Shown piece by piece: positions 11,480 through 21,721 of a DNA stretch of 64,000 nucleotides. Positions within the stretch are counted from its first letter, which is position 1. The number at the start of each line of letters is the position of its first letter. The stretch is from Gordionus sp. m RMFG-2023 (taxonomy: Eukaryota; Nematomorpha; Gordioida; Chordodea; Parachordodidae), in NCBI RefSeq assembly GCF_954871325.1, contig NC_088777.1:26203366-26267365 (forward strand). The letters run 5' to 3'. Under the pieces are notes generated by a model. It was not told the origin of the DNA. It worked only from the letters and a program-made list of their open reading frames with translations, and made no database searches. The position numbers and the translations under genes were made by a program.

Positions 11480-12060
11480 CCAAGTTAAGGGAAGCTGTAA
11501 TGAACAAAGACATTGAAAATATCAGTCGAGCTTGTGTTAGATGTAATTCTTGGGCTCCGATTCCTCGAAAGGATAAGGAAAATGTGTGGCCGAAAGCAAC
11601 TCAGCCTTGGGAACGCATCCACTTGAATTTATTTGACTTTGAGAATAAAAAATATATATTGGTGGTAGATGCTTTTTCGAAATGGGTAGAGTATAAGGAA
11701 GTGAAAGGATTAACCACTCAAGTCGTGATAAAAATATTAAAAAATTTATGTGCTAAATTTGGGGTCGCTAGGACAGTGTCGGATGGAGGTCCTGCTTTTA
11801 TTAGTAGACAATTCAAAATCTTTTGTGCGGAAACTGGAGCAAAACACATTTTAGCGCATCCGTATCATCCAAGTTCAAATGGATAAGCGGAGAGGATGGT
11901 GACGGTCGTCAAGAACTGGTTGAGAAAGTCAAAGGACGGGGGGCGGAGAGATGTGGGTAGCAATGGCTTATTATAATAACAGTAAAAAAGGGGAAGAGCC
12001 GTCTCCGGCAGAGAAGTTTTTAGGACGGAGAACTCGAATTTGGTTGGATTCACTGAAACC
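11480..12060 (+). pseudogene. Integrase region of the Gypsy fossil
   Basis: The open stretch 11500-11886 shows the end of the zinc-binding N-terminal domain (CVRCNSWAP). It then has the core of a retroviral-type integrase: WERIHLNLFDF, ILVVDAFSKWVE, and TVSDGGPAFISRQF with HPYHPSSNG. Integrase inserts the element's DNA into the genome. The match continues weakly to about 12060 in other frames. It is part of a broken fossil. Confidence 0.9.
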
Positions 12061-12785
12061 GGCGGGTCCGGAAAAGGAAAGTAAATAAAGCTAACCAACA
12101 TGAGACGAAATTGGGTTTTTGAAGATTTCGAGATTCATTTCATAATAACGCCCAGAAAAACGACTCTCCATGGGTTTTCACCCAGAAGGACGCTGGGACC
12201 ACGCAGGGTAGGAGAATTAAGGAATGTTCGGAGAATTTGAATAGATGACCCTAGAGGAGTCCGCGGAGATGTTCGCCTGTGTTACGGATGTGGAGAGCGG
12301 GGGCACATTCGTCGAGACGACGGGAAGAGACCGATTTGGTAACGGTGGAGCAGATGACGATATGGATACCGGAATCGTGGCGTTCGGATGGGGCGGAGCA
12401 GATGGAGGAGGATTGGAACGTAACAGGAATGGAGGAACCAAGACCACAAGCTACGGTGATGCGCAGTGTAGAGACCGCGGGAGCTGAAGAAGTTGATCAG
12501 GGGAGGAATGCGGGGGGTCCGCCTGAGGGTCCGTTGAAGCTGGAACAGGATAAAATTAACTGAGGCTTTAAGGGAGTTGGTAGATGGGGGTTTGCTTCCG
12601 GAGGAGCCAATAAGACGACAAGAGATGAGGTGTGGTAGACGAAGATTGGGCAAATGGGAGTGGCTTGGAACACTAGACGACTCGGCAAAGCTACTCAGAG
12701 TGCCCTTCAACATTGGGGGATTTTTTGAATTTTATTCCATCTCACACGGAGCGGGAGGAGGAGGATTTCTTCTTAAGGGCGGAGC
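12061..12785 (+). other. 3' internal region of the Gypsy fossil, GC-richer
   Basis: Between the integrase remains and the 3' LTR lies about 720 bases with clearly higher G content than the surroundings and GGAG-rich phrases. I recognise no domain; an integrase tail or a third open reading frame are both possible. It ends in purine-rich sequence (AAGGGCGGAGC) just before the LTR, fitting a polypurine tract. Confidence 0.6.
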
Positions 12786-13300
12786 TGCTGTAAGCTCAGT
12801 TAGTATTGATGTATTAGTTTTTTTGTTTAATCAGTTTTTGGTTTGTTATTTTTTTTTATATAATTGTTTATTTTTAAATTAGTAATTGTAAAAAAAAAAT
12901 AATAATTATTGTTATAATAATAGGAAATATATATATATCATTATAAAATAATCATTTATTCATTCTTGATATTATTATATTGAAAAAATTTTTCGGTTTT
13001 TGTAAAAAAAAAAATTAAAATTTTTTTTGCTTTAAAAAGTTTGTAAAAATATTGCTATTTTTTTTAAAATAGAAATAAAGAAAAATTTAGTTTTTAGAAT
13101 TTAGTATTTTGTTTAATAATTTTGTATAAGAAGAAAATTTAAAAAAAAACAGGTAAAAAAAAGGATTTGTAAAAAAGAAAGGGGGAAACAAGAAAAAAAA
13201 CAACTCTGAACCAAAGTTGTAAAAAAAGGAAATAAAAATTCGGAACCAATCTTATTAAAACTACCGATCCCACATCTCCTTTATAGCATTAAATTTATCA
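12786..13300 (+). repeat. 3' LTR of the Gypsy-type fossil
   Basis: 515 bp, TGCTGTAAGCTC at the left and TTTATCA at the right, full-length match to 2056-2572. It is followed by the target duplication CTAAT (13301-13305). Confidence 0.93.
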
Positions 13301-13599
13301 CTAATATTGTCAATTAACATATAATTTTCTAAATTCTACATAAATAAAACTATTCTAAATACTTTTAAGGAAAATACCTATCATTTTGATAATGTAATTA
13401 GGCACATCTAAAATTAAAAATCTTGTTGACACTGTAACTCAACAAAATCAAACACAACTAAATAGTACTAGCAATTTTCATGTCAAAGTGCCCATTTCAA
13501 TTAGTAGAAATAAATATTTTATCAATTTCATAAAATTAATGCACTCAGCCTATAAAATTCTATCATGATACACAGTTAACACAACGTTATTGCATTTTG

Positions 13600-14560
13600 A
13601 ATAGAATAAGGCGACAAATATTATCATCAGCAACAAATTAGATATTTAAAAAGATTTATCTCTCATTAATGATGGCTGGACAAGCATTCGTGGAGAGTCC
13701 ATAATGAATAGAATAAGGCGACAAATTTTAGCAACAAATTAGATATTTTAAAAGATTTATCTCTCATTAACGATGGCTGGACAAGCATTCGTGGAGAGTC
13801 CATCATTAATTTCATAAATATGACTCCATAATTTATTTTCTTTAAATTCTTACAAGATATGGTGTTAACATTGATAATTATATCGTATCTAAGCTCAAGG
13901 TAATTGAAACTGATTGTAATTTATCTCATTAGTAATCGATAATGCAAAGAATATGAAAAAAGCCCAGAGTCTTGTTAGGGCAGAATATATTTATATTGAA
14001 TGCTTTCGCGCATGGCTTGAATCTGCTTATTAAAGATTTATGCCAAATACGTTTTATCGAAAAGATCATCATGAAAACCAAACAAATAATTAAATATACA
14101 AAGTTTGGTATTTTATTGGCAACTTTTAAAGAAAGGCAAATATTGAAGGACATATATATCTCCTTAAAAATTCCAAGTCCGACAAGATAGGGAGGTTTTG
14201 TTATAATGTTGCAAAGTGTCGTGAAAAGTAAGGAAGTTCTGCAAGAAATTGTAATTTCAAGATTATTTATACACAACAAAAAGAAAACTTGGATAAATTA
14301 GAGTTAGTATGGCCTTTGCAGTAATATCTGACGTACCAGAAATATTCTGTTAAAAGATAAACTGAATTTATCCTTATATTTTTAATGAAAATGATTTAAA
14401 AAGGTTAATGTACATGGTAATAAACGTAAGAAAATTTGTTGCCGAGAATATCCAAATGTAGCAAATCTTCTGGATCCTAAATATTTTAGTGCAAAATTAT
14501 CAGACCACGAATTAACAGTAGTTTTAAATTTAATAAACATTATTTCAGTCATGTGCTATT
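13600..14560 (+). pseudogene. hAT transposase relic (BED/DUF659-type)
   Basis: Pieces in several frames match the order of a hAT transposase. Near 13735-13800 is NDGWTSIRGESIINFINMTP, the stretch around the first catalytic aspartate. At 13972-14190 comes LNAFAHGLNLLIKDLCQI, as in the conserved C-AH-LNL segment, then KIPSPTR, the equivalent of the LPVKTRWGS region. Near 14450-14500 is YPNVANLLDPKYFS, which resembles the ALLDPRY stretch before the C-terminal dimerisation domain. Frames change and stops occur, so it is inactive. The terminal repeats and 8-bp duplication were not found; the right side is cut at 14624 by the large inverted repeat. Confidence 0.8.
13602..13808 (+). repeat. 107-bp direct duplication inside a hAT relic
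   Basis: Copies 13602-13708 and 13709-13808 share TAGAATAAGGCGACAAAT, TTATCTCTCATTAA and GGACAAGCATTCGTGGAGAG. The duplicated part encodes the hAT phrase NDGWTSIRGES, so the duplication happened inside transposase sequence. Confidence 0.9.
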
Positions 14561-15682
14561 GGAAATATTGTGGGTAATTTAGCAGAATATCGTTCAAAAC
14601 AAGGTTTCTATAAAGTGGTATTGTTATTTTTTTAATTTTATTCTCGTTTTTTTTATTAATTTAAATTTAATCTTTTTAGCTTTTCTGGCTGTTGTAACAA
14701 GTCGACCTAGGAAACTGCCATAATACTTAGAAATAAATCGACTTATTTACATATAGTATTATAAATGACACATCAAAATGTAATATTACTGATTGACAAC
14801 TATAACAAAAAGCCTAGAACTCATTAAATTTAACAAAATATCACAACAAATTAAATATATAAATCGAGTATAGGTTTCTATATAAAAGTGTTCTAACCAG
14901 TTTTTAGAGGTTCGAACCGAACCTATATTTATATTTTTTACCAACCGAACCTGAAACTTGAACGGTTATTTTTATCCGAAACATAACCTAACCGATATTC
15001 GTTTCAGATCCCCGGTTAAGGGGTATTTTGTAGTTATTTTTTAATTTTCATTAATTTCCCGTTTTTCCCCAATTTTCTCGTTGAAATTTTCCCTGGATCA
15101 ATTTTATATCTCTAGTTTGACATCTTGGTTAATACAAACAAATACTAAAAAAATGAAAAAAAATTTTAATATTTAAAAAATCTAGAAATTTTTTATTTAA
15201 AAAAAATATTTTAATATGACATATTATTTCCCATAGAATAAAAACTGAAACTCAAAAATCTTTTTGCTTAATTGCTCAGAATTAAAATATTTAGCTAATG
15301 ATTTATACAATTTCACAGAAAATATTGTTAAAATCAAATTACAATTTTTAAAACTTTTGATTCATCTCAGAATTTATTTTATATAAATTTCTCAGAATAA
15401 ATAGGAAATCGCTAAAAAATTTTGCTATTAAAATATTTTATTTTCAAATAAAAATTAAATAATTAAATTTTTAAGTTTTATTATTTGTTGGGTTTTATTA
15501 ATATATGCTCTAGGGCCTGAATTATTTAAGGTGGTTGGAAGAGGAAGGAGGGTGGAGAATACAATTTTTAAACATAATATCTTGCCATGGGTATTAAGCG
15601 AAAGCTAATAAAATAATAAATTGATCAATGTCACCAAGGTATTTGTAGAGGAGGGGGAAAGCTTGGGTTAATATTTTATATA

Positions 15683-17266
15683 CACTACCGGCCATAAATG
15701 ATTGCCCACCCTGCATTTTCTTAACATTGTTCTTAATATAAGACAAATAACACACAATATGAGGTTTATCAAATTTATTTATAAGTTTACATATTATTGC
15801 ATAAAATTACAAAAAATAAAAGACATAGCAATTAATTAAGATCAAATTTTGGTCTCATCAATATGACCACCTTTATTTTTAATAATTGCTGCACAAATTT
15901 TTGGTAATCTTTCGAAGAGATTTTTAAATATTCGGAAGCGATATTGTTCCATTACATCCCAAAGGTGCGTATGAGAGGTTAGAGAGTTTTTTCTAGCTTA
16001 TCGATCAAGATGATCCCATAAAAGTTCGATTGGATTGAGATCGGGAGACTGGGATAGCCAAGTCATCAACTCGAGAATACCGTGTTGTTGTAGATTTTGT
16101 AAATAATCTTTGCATAGTTTGGATGTATGCTTTGGGTCATTATTTTGTTGAAATAAAAGGTTATTACCGATCAAACGCTTTTCTGATGAAATCACATGGT
16201 CCTCAATGATTTGCCGATATCCCTCCTTGTTAAGAATTTCTATTATTTTGACAATGTACCGGTTGCCCCAGCACCAAAGCACCCCACACCATAACAGACC
16301 CTCCCCCAAATTTGACTTTAGGAATTATGCAGTGATCCCGCTCTCCAGCTGAGCGGCGGATATATTGCCTTCTTTTAGAACTGAAGATTTCGAATTTTGA
16401 CTCATCACTCCATAAAACCTGGTACCAGTTGGCAGATATCCAAAATTAATGTTTTCGTGCCCACTAATCGCTTGAGTTTATTTTTTTTGCTCAAGAGTGG
16501 CTTTTTAACCGCTACTCTACCATAAAGTTTAAAGCTCCTAAGGCGCCTTTTCACAGTTGTGACACCTATCGGGTTTTCCCAAGTCAGATTAATCTCCGCA
16601 GCCATCTCTGAGACGACAAGGCGTCGATTGCATTTACTGATCCTTGCTATATATCTATCATCGCTTAAAGTCGTTTTGCGGGGTCTTCCAGGCCTCTTTG
16701 GATTCGATATTGTATTATTGTTGCGTAATTTTTTAAGTATACAATCGACTGTTCGTCGAGCTAGGGTTAATTCTCTGGCAATTAGGCAATTACTTTTACC
16801 ACGTATGTGTAAATTAATTATTTTGCATTAATTTGGAATAGAAATTTTTTTTTTTAATCATTTTGGTCGAATGTTCGTTAAAATTTATAAAAACTAAAAG
16901 TTTATTTAAACAAAGATTTAAAAAAAAAATAATCTAGGAATTTTTTTAAAAATAATTAAAAATGTGTATTAATAAGTAGATTAGAATGTGATTAATGACT
17001 TTCTTCCAAAAAACAATGGGCAACTTAAAATTGTTGCTGAAAAAAACTAATGACCCTATTTTACCAAATTGGTCATTTTTGACATGTTGTTTTCAAAGGC
17101 TAAAATTTCATAGAAAAATTAATAGAAATTCCGAGATTTTTATTTCTAGATATGTCTAGACATCCTAAATTAATTAATCAATTCGCTTATACACAAATAA
17201 GTTAAAAAGTTTTAAGTTATTAATTTATTTATGTAAAAATGCAAGGTGGGCAGATGACCGGTAGTG
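15683..17266 (-). mobile_element. Tc1-like transposon, left copy
   Basis: A 1584-bp element is flanked by TA at both ends, with inverted ends CACTACCGGCCATAAATGAT and, at the other side, CACTACCGGTCATCTGCCCA in reverse complement. A single transposase relic lies on the minus strand. The copy at 37640-39222 is nearly identical. Confidence 0.93.
15842..16815 (-). pseudogene. Tc1-like transposase, left copy, inactive
   Basis: On the minus strand, the DNA-binding N-terminal part reads RGKSNCLIARELTLARRTVD near 16800-16730 and RPGRPRKTT near 16690. It continues through MAAEINLTWENPIG and KRRLRSFKLYGRVAVKKP (16605-16480). The catalytic part starts with WSDESKFEIFSSKRRQYIRR near 16410-16350, then GGGSVMVWG, and ends with the stretch 16260-15842 (NPIELLWDHLDR, IKNKGGHIDETKI). 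At the second catalytic position the sequence is QQNNDPKHTS where the other copy has QQDNDPKHTS, so the aspartate is lost. There are also frame changes around 16420 and 16280 and a stop before WSDES. It would have cut and pasted the element at TA sites. Confidence 0.9.
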
Positions 17267-17279
17267 TATATGTCAACAT

Positions 17280-18180
17280 GGGTATCAAATGAAAGCTAAT
17301 ACAAAATTTAAATGAAATTGATACTCATCGCTCTATGTGTCCAGGCTGAGTATTGGGGGAGGGGGTGGGGCGGTTAAAATATCTTAAGTGAAATTTAATA
17401 AAAAGCATAATTGATTATATTAATACTCATTACTCTAAGGGGGGTTGAGAGGGGGAAAGGTGGGGTTAGTTAAAATTTTCTAACATTATGTCGAGATGAG
17501 CATCAATTGAAATACGGACTCATCACTCTACGTCATCAAAGTAGGTAGTAGGTAAAGAGGGGGGGGGGGTTGAAAAATATTTATACTACCATTTCTCAAT
17601 ATGGGATTGATACTCATCTCTTCAGATAGGTATGGTAGAGTTGGGCGTTAAAAAAATACCCTACCACAATATATCGATATGGGACGCATATTAAAGTTAA
17701 TAAGGAGATTGATTGATTACATTGATGTTCATAACTCTACGGCTTCATGGTGAATACGGTGGTGTTAAAAACTTCTAGCATAATATTTCGAAAAGGATCA
17801 CTTGATTATAGAGATAATTATAATTCTACAGGGTGGGAAGGAGAGGCTAAAAATTTCATAATAATATTTCAATATTGTATCTTTTAAGAGCTAATCTAAT
17901 GATCTACTGATAACATTTTAATTTTTACTATCACTATGTCTTTGGGCATACTCTCAAACCTGGGTATTATGTGAAAGATAACTAAATGTTTAATTTACCT
18001 TATTTTTATTTAGCAAAAACCATATTTACAAATCAAAAGTTTCACTTTTTAAAATAAGCTCTATTAACCAGTAATTTGAATCTAGAGTAACCGGTAAGGA
18101 CTACGACAATGGGGACTCCCCTTCCCCTAGGGGGAATGGGGTAAATCGTCATTAAAATTAGAGAGTGTGGAAGTCCATGG
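17280..18180 (+). repeat. Degenerate ~85-100-bp tandem repeat
   Basis: About eight diverged units, also present just before the Tc1 element (15540-15680). They carry three ordered phrases: ATGGGTATCAAATGAAAGCT, then TTGATACTCATC-CTCTA, then a G-rich tract followed by TTAAAATTTTCTA. The repeat is present in both arms of the large inverted repeat (37020-37625 on the other side). It has no coding potential that I can support. Confidence 0.65.
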
Positions 18181-18204
18181 GAACAGGAAGGGGCCAATAT
18201 TATT

Positions 18205-19032
18205 TTTTAAAATTGTAATACCTTAAAATCAATATTACTACGAAAAAATATTTCTGAGCAATTAAGTGAAAAAATTTTCTTAGCTTTTTATTTTTAAATC
18301 TGAGCGTTTCAGTTTAAACCTTTTTTCTGGTTAATTAAGATTTTATCTGAGCATTTAGAAATACTTATATCTGAGCGTTTTAGTAAATTTTTTCTAAGCA
18401 TTTCAGTTTTAAAAGCGATTATATAGAAGATTTTTATTAGATTCCAATAAATTAACAATATATTAACTAGAACACTGTATCGCAACTATTTTTGTAGGTA
18501 TCTCCCGATTCGAGAAAATCCATTGTTTGACCACTGGAAATTTTTAAGATTCAAGTTTCAACTTTTCTCCAAAAAAAAAAATAGATATTGGATAGACGAG
18601 TTTTCAAGAAGCGGTGCAATTATAAACGATTCCAAAGGAAAATAAAAAAAATTGACCTTCATCTTGATAATATTTATAAAAACATTGGGGACCAAAAATA
18701 AAAGTTTACAGAAATTTGAATCAGACTTCGCTTGAATGAAAATGTTAAAATCAAGGTTCAGCTTAAGCCCTATAGAAGGTTTGAAATCCGTGTAGGGCTC
18801 TAATATTAAATAATCTTACAAAATTGATCATTAAATGAATATTCTATTTATACATTAGTTTCAGAATGTTAAAATTTCTAAAATATAATTTAATTTTTTT
18901 TAATATAAAAAAATTGAATAATTAACAATTTTTATTTATTTTTAGGGTTATCCATTTTCAGATTAGATCTTTTCACAATAAAGGACTGTTTTTTTACCGA
19001 ATATTTTCTTTTTTTGTTAAAACTTTGTAAAG
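18205..19032 (+). other. Gene-free stretch with iterated CTGAGC motif
   Basis: Between the inverted-repeat arm and the first transporter exon there is no recognisable gene. Near 18252-18410 the phrase CTGAGC(A/G)TTT recurs about five times at 20-50 base intervals, and the same phrase appears inverted near 15265-15290 inside the arm. The last 40 bases (T-rich, ending AAAG) act as the acceptor side of the exon at 19033. Confidence 0.5.
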
Positions 19033-19191
19033 GAAATGGAATTGATGCAACAAGAATCGGAGAACGAAAAGAAAATAATAAATACGTCATGGAAGGACAT
19101 GATAATGTTTTCAGTTTACCAAAGACCTTTGGCTGTAGCTATTAGATGTCCCATGGCCCGACAACTTTCGGGGATCAACGCCGTTTTATTA
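19033..19191 (+). pseudogene. SLC2A-like exon 1 of 4 seen (loop and helix 7)
   Basis: After a T-rich acceptor ending AAAG, the frame reads EMELMQQESENEKK, then SWKDMIMFSVYQRPLAVAI and RQLSGINAV. This matches the end of the large cytoplasmic loop and the start of helix 7 in class I glucose transporters (EM-EES...EKK, LF-RQPI-IA, QLSGINAVFYY). QLSGINAV contributes to sugar binding in this family. Immediately after INAV the frame meets TAA (19192-19194). The sequence would give the expected FYY with one more T in the run near 19184-19187, so a one-base loss is likely, unless this is a sequencing error. No clear GT donor could be fixed; candidates lie near 19206 and 19219. Confidence 0.8.
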
Positions 19192-19194
19192 TAA

Positions 19195-20002
19195 TTTATA
19201 TATATTGTTTATTATTTAGTAGCAAATCGAAATTTAAGATTTGCGAATTGTTATCTAAACAACATATAGACCATGAAGCCAAAATAGGTCAGACTCAAAT
19301 AGCAACCTACATTTTTCTATTCCTCTTCTCCCTAAAATATGATCATTTTTAATATTCCATTCCTCTATTTATTTCTTAATTTATAATAGTTCTATGCCTA
19401 AGAAAACCTTGGTTATTTATGTCTACATGACGGGAGTCCTTCATATATAAGTATCTACTGGTAGTGAATAGGGTGTATAAAAAATGGGGGGGGGCATCTA
19501 AATGTGTTGCCTCCTATTATCATTTTTTTATGAAGAGGCTGCTTATTATATCGTCGGTCTAAAATTGGAATCTCCAAATGCATAATTTGAAACTGAGAAA
19601 AACAACTTTTAATTCAGATTTAAATATACAAAAAACCTATCGATACATTTAAGAATTTCGAGATGTGATTCAAATACTACTTTTTAATTTTAGGGATAAA
19701 AATTAAAAATTAATATCTATTGATAAAATTAAAATGCAAGTAAAGCAAATTAATTACTTTATTATTATTTTTTAGCTTAAAATGATCCATTTCAATTTAT
19801 TTTGAAATAGATATAAGTAGTTACTATTATACATATCAAATTATATAATATAGATATTAATCTTATTCTCATTTATTCGTAAAGATAATGATAACTTAGC
19901 TGAAATTTTTAACATATGCTCATCATAATTATTTTTTTTATAAAAGGCTCACCCGTGATTATTAAATATGACAGGTCAGGTGGTAGATATGTGGCAAACA
20001 AT
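19195..20002. other. Intronic AT-rich stretch
   Basis: Between the first two transporter blocks and before the MITE at 20003 nothing recognisable is seen: no reading frame, no repeat ends. Confidence 0.5.
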
Positions 20003-20224
20003 TAGAGTTGTTAAACGGCTCATTTTGAGCCGATTTTTTAAAACGGCTAACTTAATATTTTAGCCAGAAGAATGTTGCCTAAGCCTCGAAATTTCGATAA
20101 TATATGTATAGACCTTTGTTCCTTCTATGAGCAAAATCTTCAGGCTGAGTAATATTTTTCTGGATGAAATATTGAGTTAGCCATTTTTAAAAATCGGCTC
20201 AAAACGAGCCGTTTAACAACACTA
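20003..20224. mobile_element. 222-bp MITE with exact target duplication
   Basis: The inverted ends TAGAGTTGTTAAACGGCTC and TAGTGTTGTTAAACGGCTC extend inward for about 55 bases through TTGAGCCGATTTTT and GGCTAAC. It is flanked by GCAAACAAT at 19994-20002 and 20225-20233: 9 bp, or 8 if one shared T is counted to the element. Nine would suggest a Mutator-type transposase, eight a hAT. It is non-coding. A related copy is at about 51970-52192. Confidence 0.93.
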
Positions 20225-20437
20225 GCAAACAATGAAAATTGCTCAAAATTGATATTTTTCTATCGTCGCCAAAATTTATTTCTAAATCTAGTTTTTATTT
20301 TTATATTTATAAGTAATTGATAATTTAAAATCAATACAGTGTTGAGGGTAGCATTCTAATTCTGGGCTGATGAAATGCTAAAAATGATATTTTATTTATA
20401 TTTAATACCTCAAAAAGGTGATGTTTTTTTCGACTAG

Positions 20438-20605
20438 TATATTCATGACAAGTATACGCTACAGGCGATATAGGTACCCTCAATGTAGTGGCAACTGCAT
20501 TTTCAATGATTATCATAGAAAAGGCTCGAAGAAGAATTCTATTTCCTATAGGCTTAGCTGGCATGTGGGTATATACAATACTACTCACATTTTTCCTTGT
20601 TCTAG
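20438..20605 (+). pseudogene. SLC2A-like exon 2 of 4 seen (helix 8)
   Basis: From about 20453 the frame reads YATGDIGTLNVVATAFSMII, then IEKARRRILFPIGLAGMWV and TILLTFFLVL, up to a GT at 20606. This aligns with YATIG-G-VN--FT--S---VE-AGRRTLHLIGL-GM of the glucose-transporter family. The arginine loop (RRRIL) replaces the canonical GRR. If the acceptor is CGACTAG at 20437, the exon starts YIHDK and needs a frame change near 20455. If the acceptor is GACAAG at 20452, the frame is clean but the join to the previous exon is short. The last base G combines with GC of the next block to give glycine. Confidence 0.8.
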
Positions 20606-20745
20606 GTGATTAACTAATAATTTATAATTATTCAGTAGCATTATTACTCTATTTTTTTAGATTCATATGTGCTTAGCTAGTTGTTTGTACACCATGATAG
20701 AAATGTAGATAACTATCTGGAAACCGAAGAAGGCATAAATGGCAG

Positions 20746-21088
20746 TATAGGCGTAGCCAAGGAGAGGACGTGGGGATGTTTACCTCTTCAGAAATTTGCC
20801 CGTTTTCGTAAATACCATTGATAATAGCAAATTATTTCTCCCTACACTCTCTCCATACCCATCTCTCTCAAAAATGTCAATGTCATTATAAAGTATAAAC
20901 AAGAAAAAAATAAGCAAAAGTTAATAATTTTTTAATATAAGAAATTAATACTCTAATTTTTTAAAAGTTGGAAACCAAAATTATTTTTTATTAAAATGTA
21001 AAAACTAGCCAAATGCCTAGATAAGATATATGGAAATAAATCCCCTAAAGTACACCCCTCCCTCCCAGAAAATCCTAGCTACGCCTAT
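20746..21088. mobile_element. ~343-bp MITE
   Basis: Inverted ends TATAGGCGTAGCCAAGGA and, from the other side, ATAGGCGTAGCTAGGAT. The flanks AATGGCAG and GAATGCCA are a plausible decayed 8-bp duplication, so it is probably hAT-derived. It lies in the transporter intron between blocks 2 and 3. It is non-coding. Confidence 0.75.
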
Positions 21089-21594
21089 GGAATGCCATGA
21101 GAAATCTCAAATTATGCTGAGGATTGTGAATGGAAGAAGGTTGTGGAAACTGACTCATCAGTAGTGTTTTTAAAAACTTCAATTTAGGTTATTTTTAAAA
21201 TATCAAAATCAAGAATTTATCCAAACAAATATCATCTAATATTAAAATCTTTCCGTAATATTTGTTTGGCAAAATCTTAATTTAGCAATTTAAAACCATC
21301 GAAATCGAAGTTTTTAACAACATTACAAACTATTATAATTTGGATTGAGGCAGAAATCTTATTTAATACGTATTATTGAAGACAACTCTTTTAAAATTTA
21401 ACAAATGTTTTCAATATTGGAAGCATTTACATGCAGCAGTGATTAACCAAAAAATATCGATATTTATTCTCATCATATTAAAGTCAAAGATTAGCATTTT
21501 AGAATATTTAACGTCAAATTCATTATAATTAGAAACTATTCTAAAACAAGCATACATAACGAAAATTGAGAATTTTTTTTATTTGATTTTTTAG

Positions 21595-21710
21595 GCCGAA
21601 CTTATCCATGGTGCGGGTATATGTCCATTCTTTCTGTAGTAGCTTTCGTTTCATTTTGTGTCATTGGACCAAGTACATATTTAAATATAAACTATGTTTT
21701 GCTAAATGAG
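21595..21710 (+). CDS. SLC2A-like exon 3 of 4 seen (helices 9-10)
   Basis: A strong acceptor (ATTTGATTTTTTAG) precedes an open block reading RTYPWCGYMSILSVVAF, then VSFCVIGP, up to a GTGAGG donor at 21711. It matches the family stretch W-SY-SI-A---FVAFFEIGPGPIPW; the proline-rich PIPW sequence after IGP is not conserved here. Its phase fits exon 2. Eleven bases past the donor lies the left end of a ZMYM1-like hAT transposon (21722), so the intron was enlarged right next to the splice site. The reading frame is intact within the exon, but the gene as a whole looks dead. Confidence 0.8.
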
Positions 21711-21721
21711 GTGAGGAGTCA

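Larger units (their letters stand above)
2056..13300 (+). mobile_element. Fossil Ty3/Gypsy-type LTR retrotransposon with nested insertions
   Basis: Paired LTRs (2056-2572 and 12786-13300) begin TGCTGTA and end TCA, and are flanked by the 5-bp duplication CTAAT (2051-2055 and 13301-13305). Between them, in the usual order, lie Gag-like zinc knuckles, a protease-like segment, reverse transcriptase, RNase H and a DDE integrase. The order RT, RH, IN and the sequence of each domain place it with Ty3/Gypsy. It is interrupted by a hAT element (3653-5606) and by another LTR element (8139-10739); without these it would be about 6.7 kb. The LTRs look roughly nine-tenths identical by eye and the coding region carries many breaks (ten or more), so it is an old, dead copy. 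Confidence 0.93.
14624..18204 (+). repeat. Left arm of a 3.6-kb inverted repeat
   Basis: This segment matches the reverse complement of 36730-40280 over its whole length with few differences by eye. Checked phrases include ACAAGTCGACCTAGGAAACT (14699) against 40183-40202, the Tc1 element in the middle, and GGAACAGGAAGGGGCCAATA at the inner end against 36733-36752. Both arms carry the same Tc1 insertion at the same place, so the duplication post-dates that insertion. 18.5 kb separate the arms. I see no target duplication at the outer ends. Confidence 0.93.

Noticed and set aside
12282-12713. 143-codon minus-strand frame
   Set aside because: It lies opposite the GC-richer 3' part of the Gypsy fossil and has no recognisable domain; it is most likely a chance frame.
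16559-16831. Plus-strand 90-codon frame
   Set aside because: It is the complement of the Tc1 transposase, which is coded on the minus strand here.
18490-18560. A possible transporter exon (ISRFEKIH or SPDSRKS phrases)
   Set aside because: Resemblance to the PESPR motif is too short and no splice phase fits.
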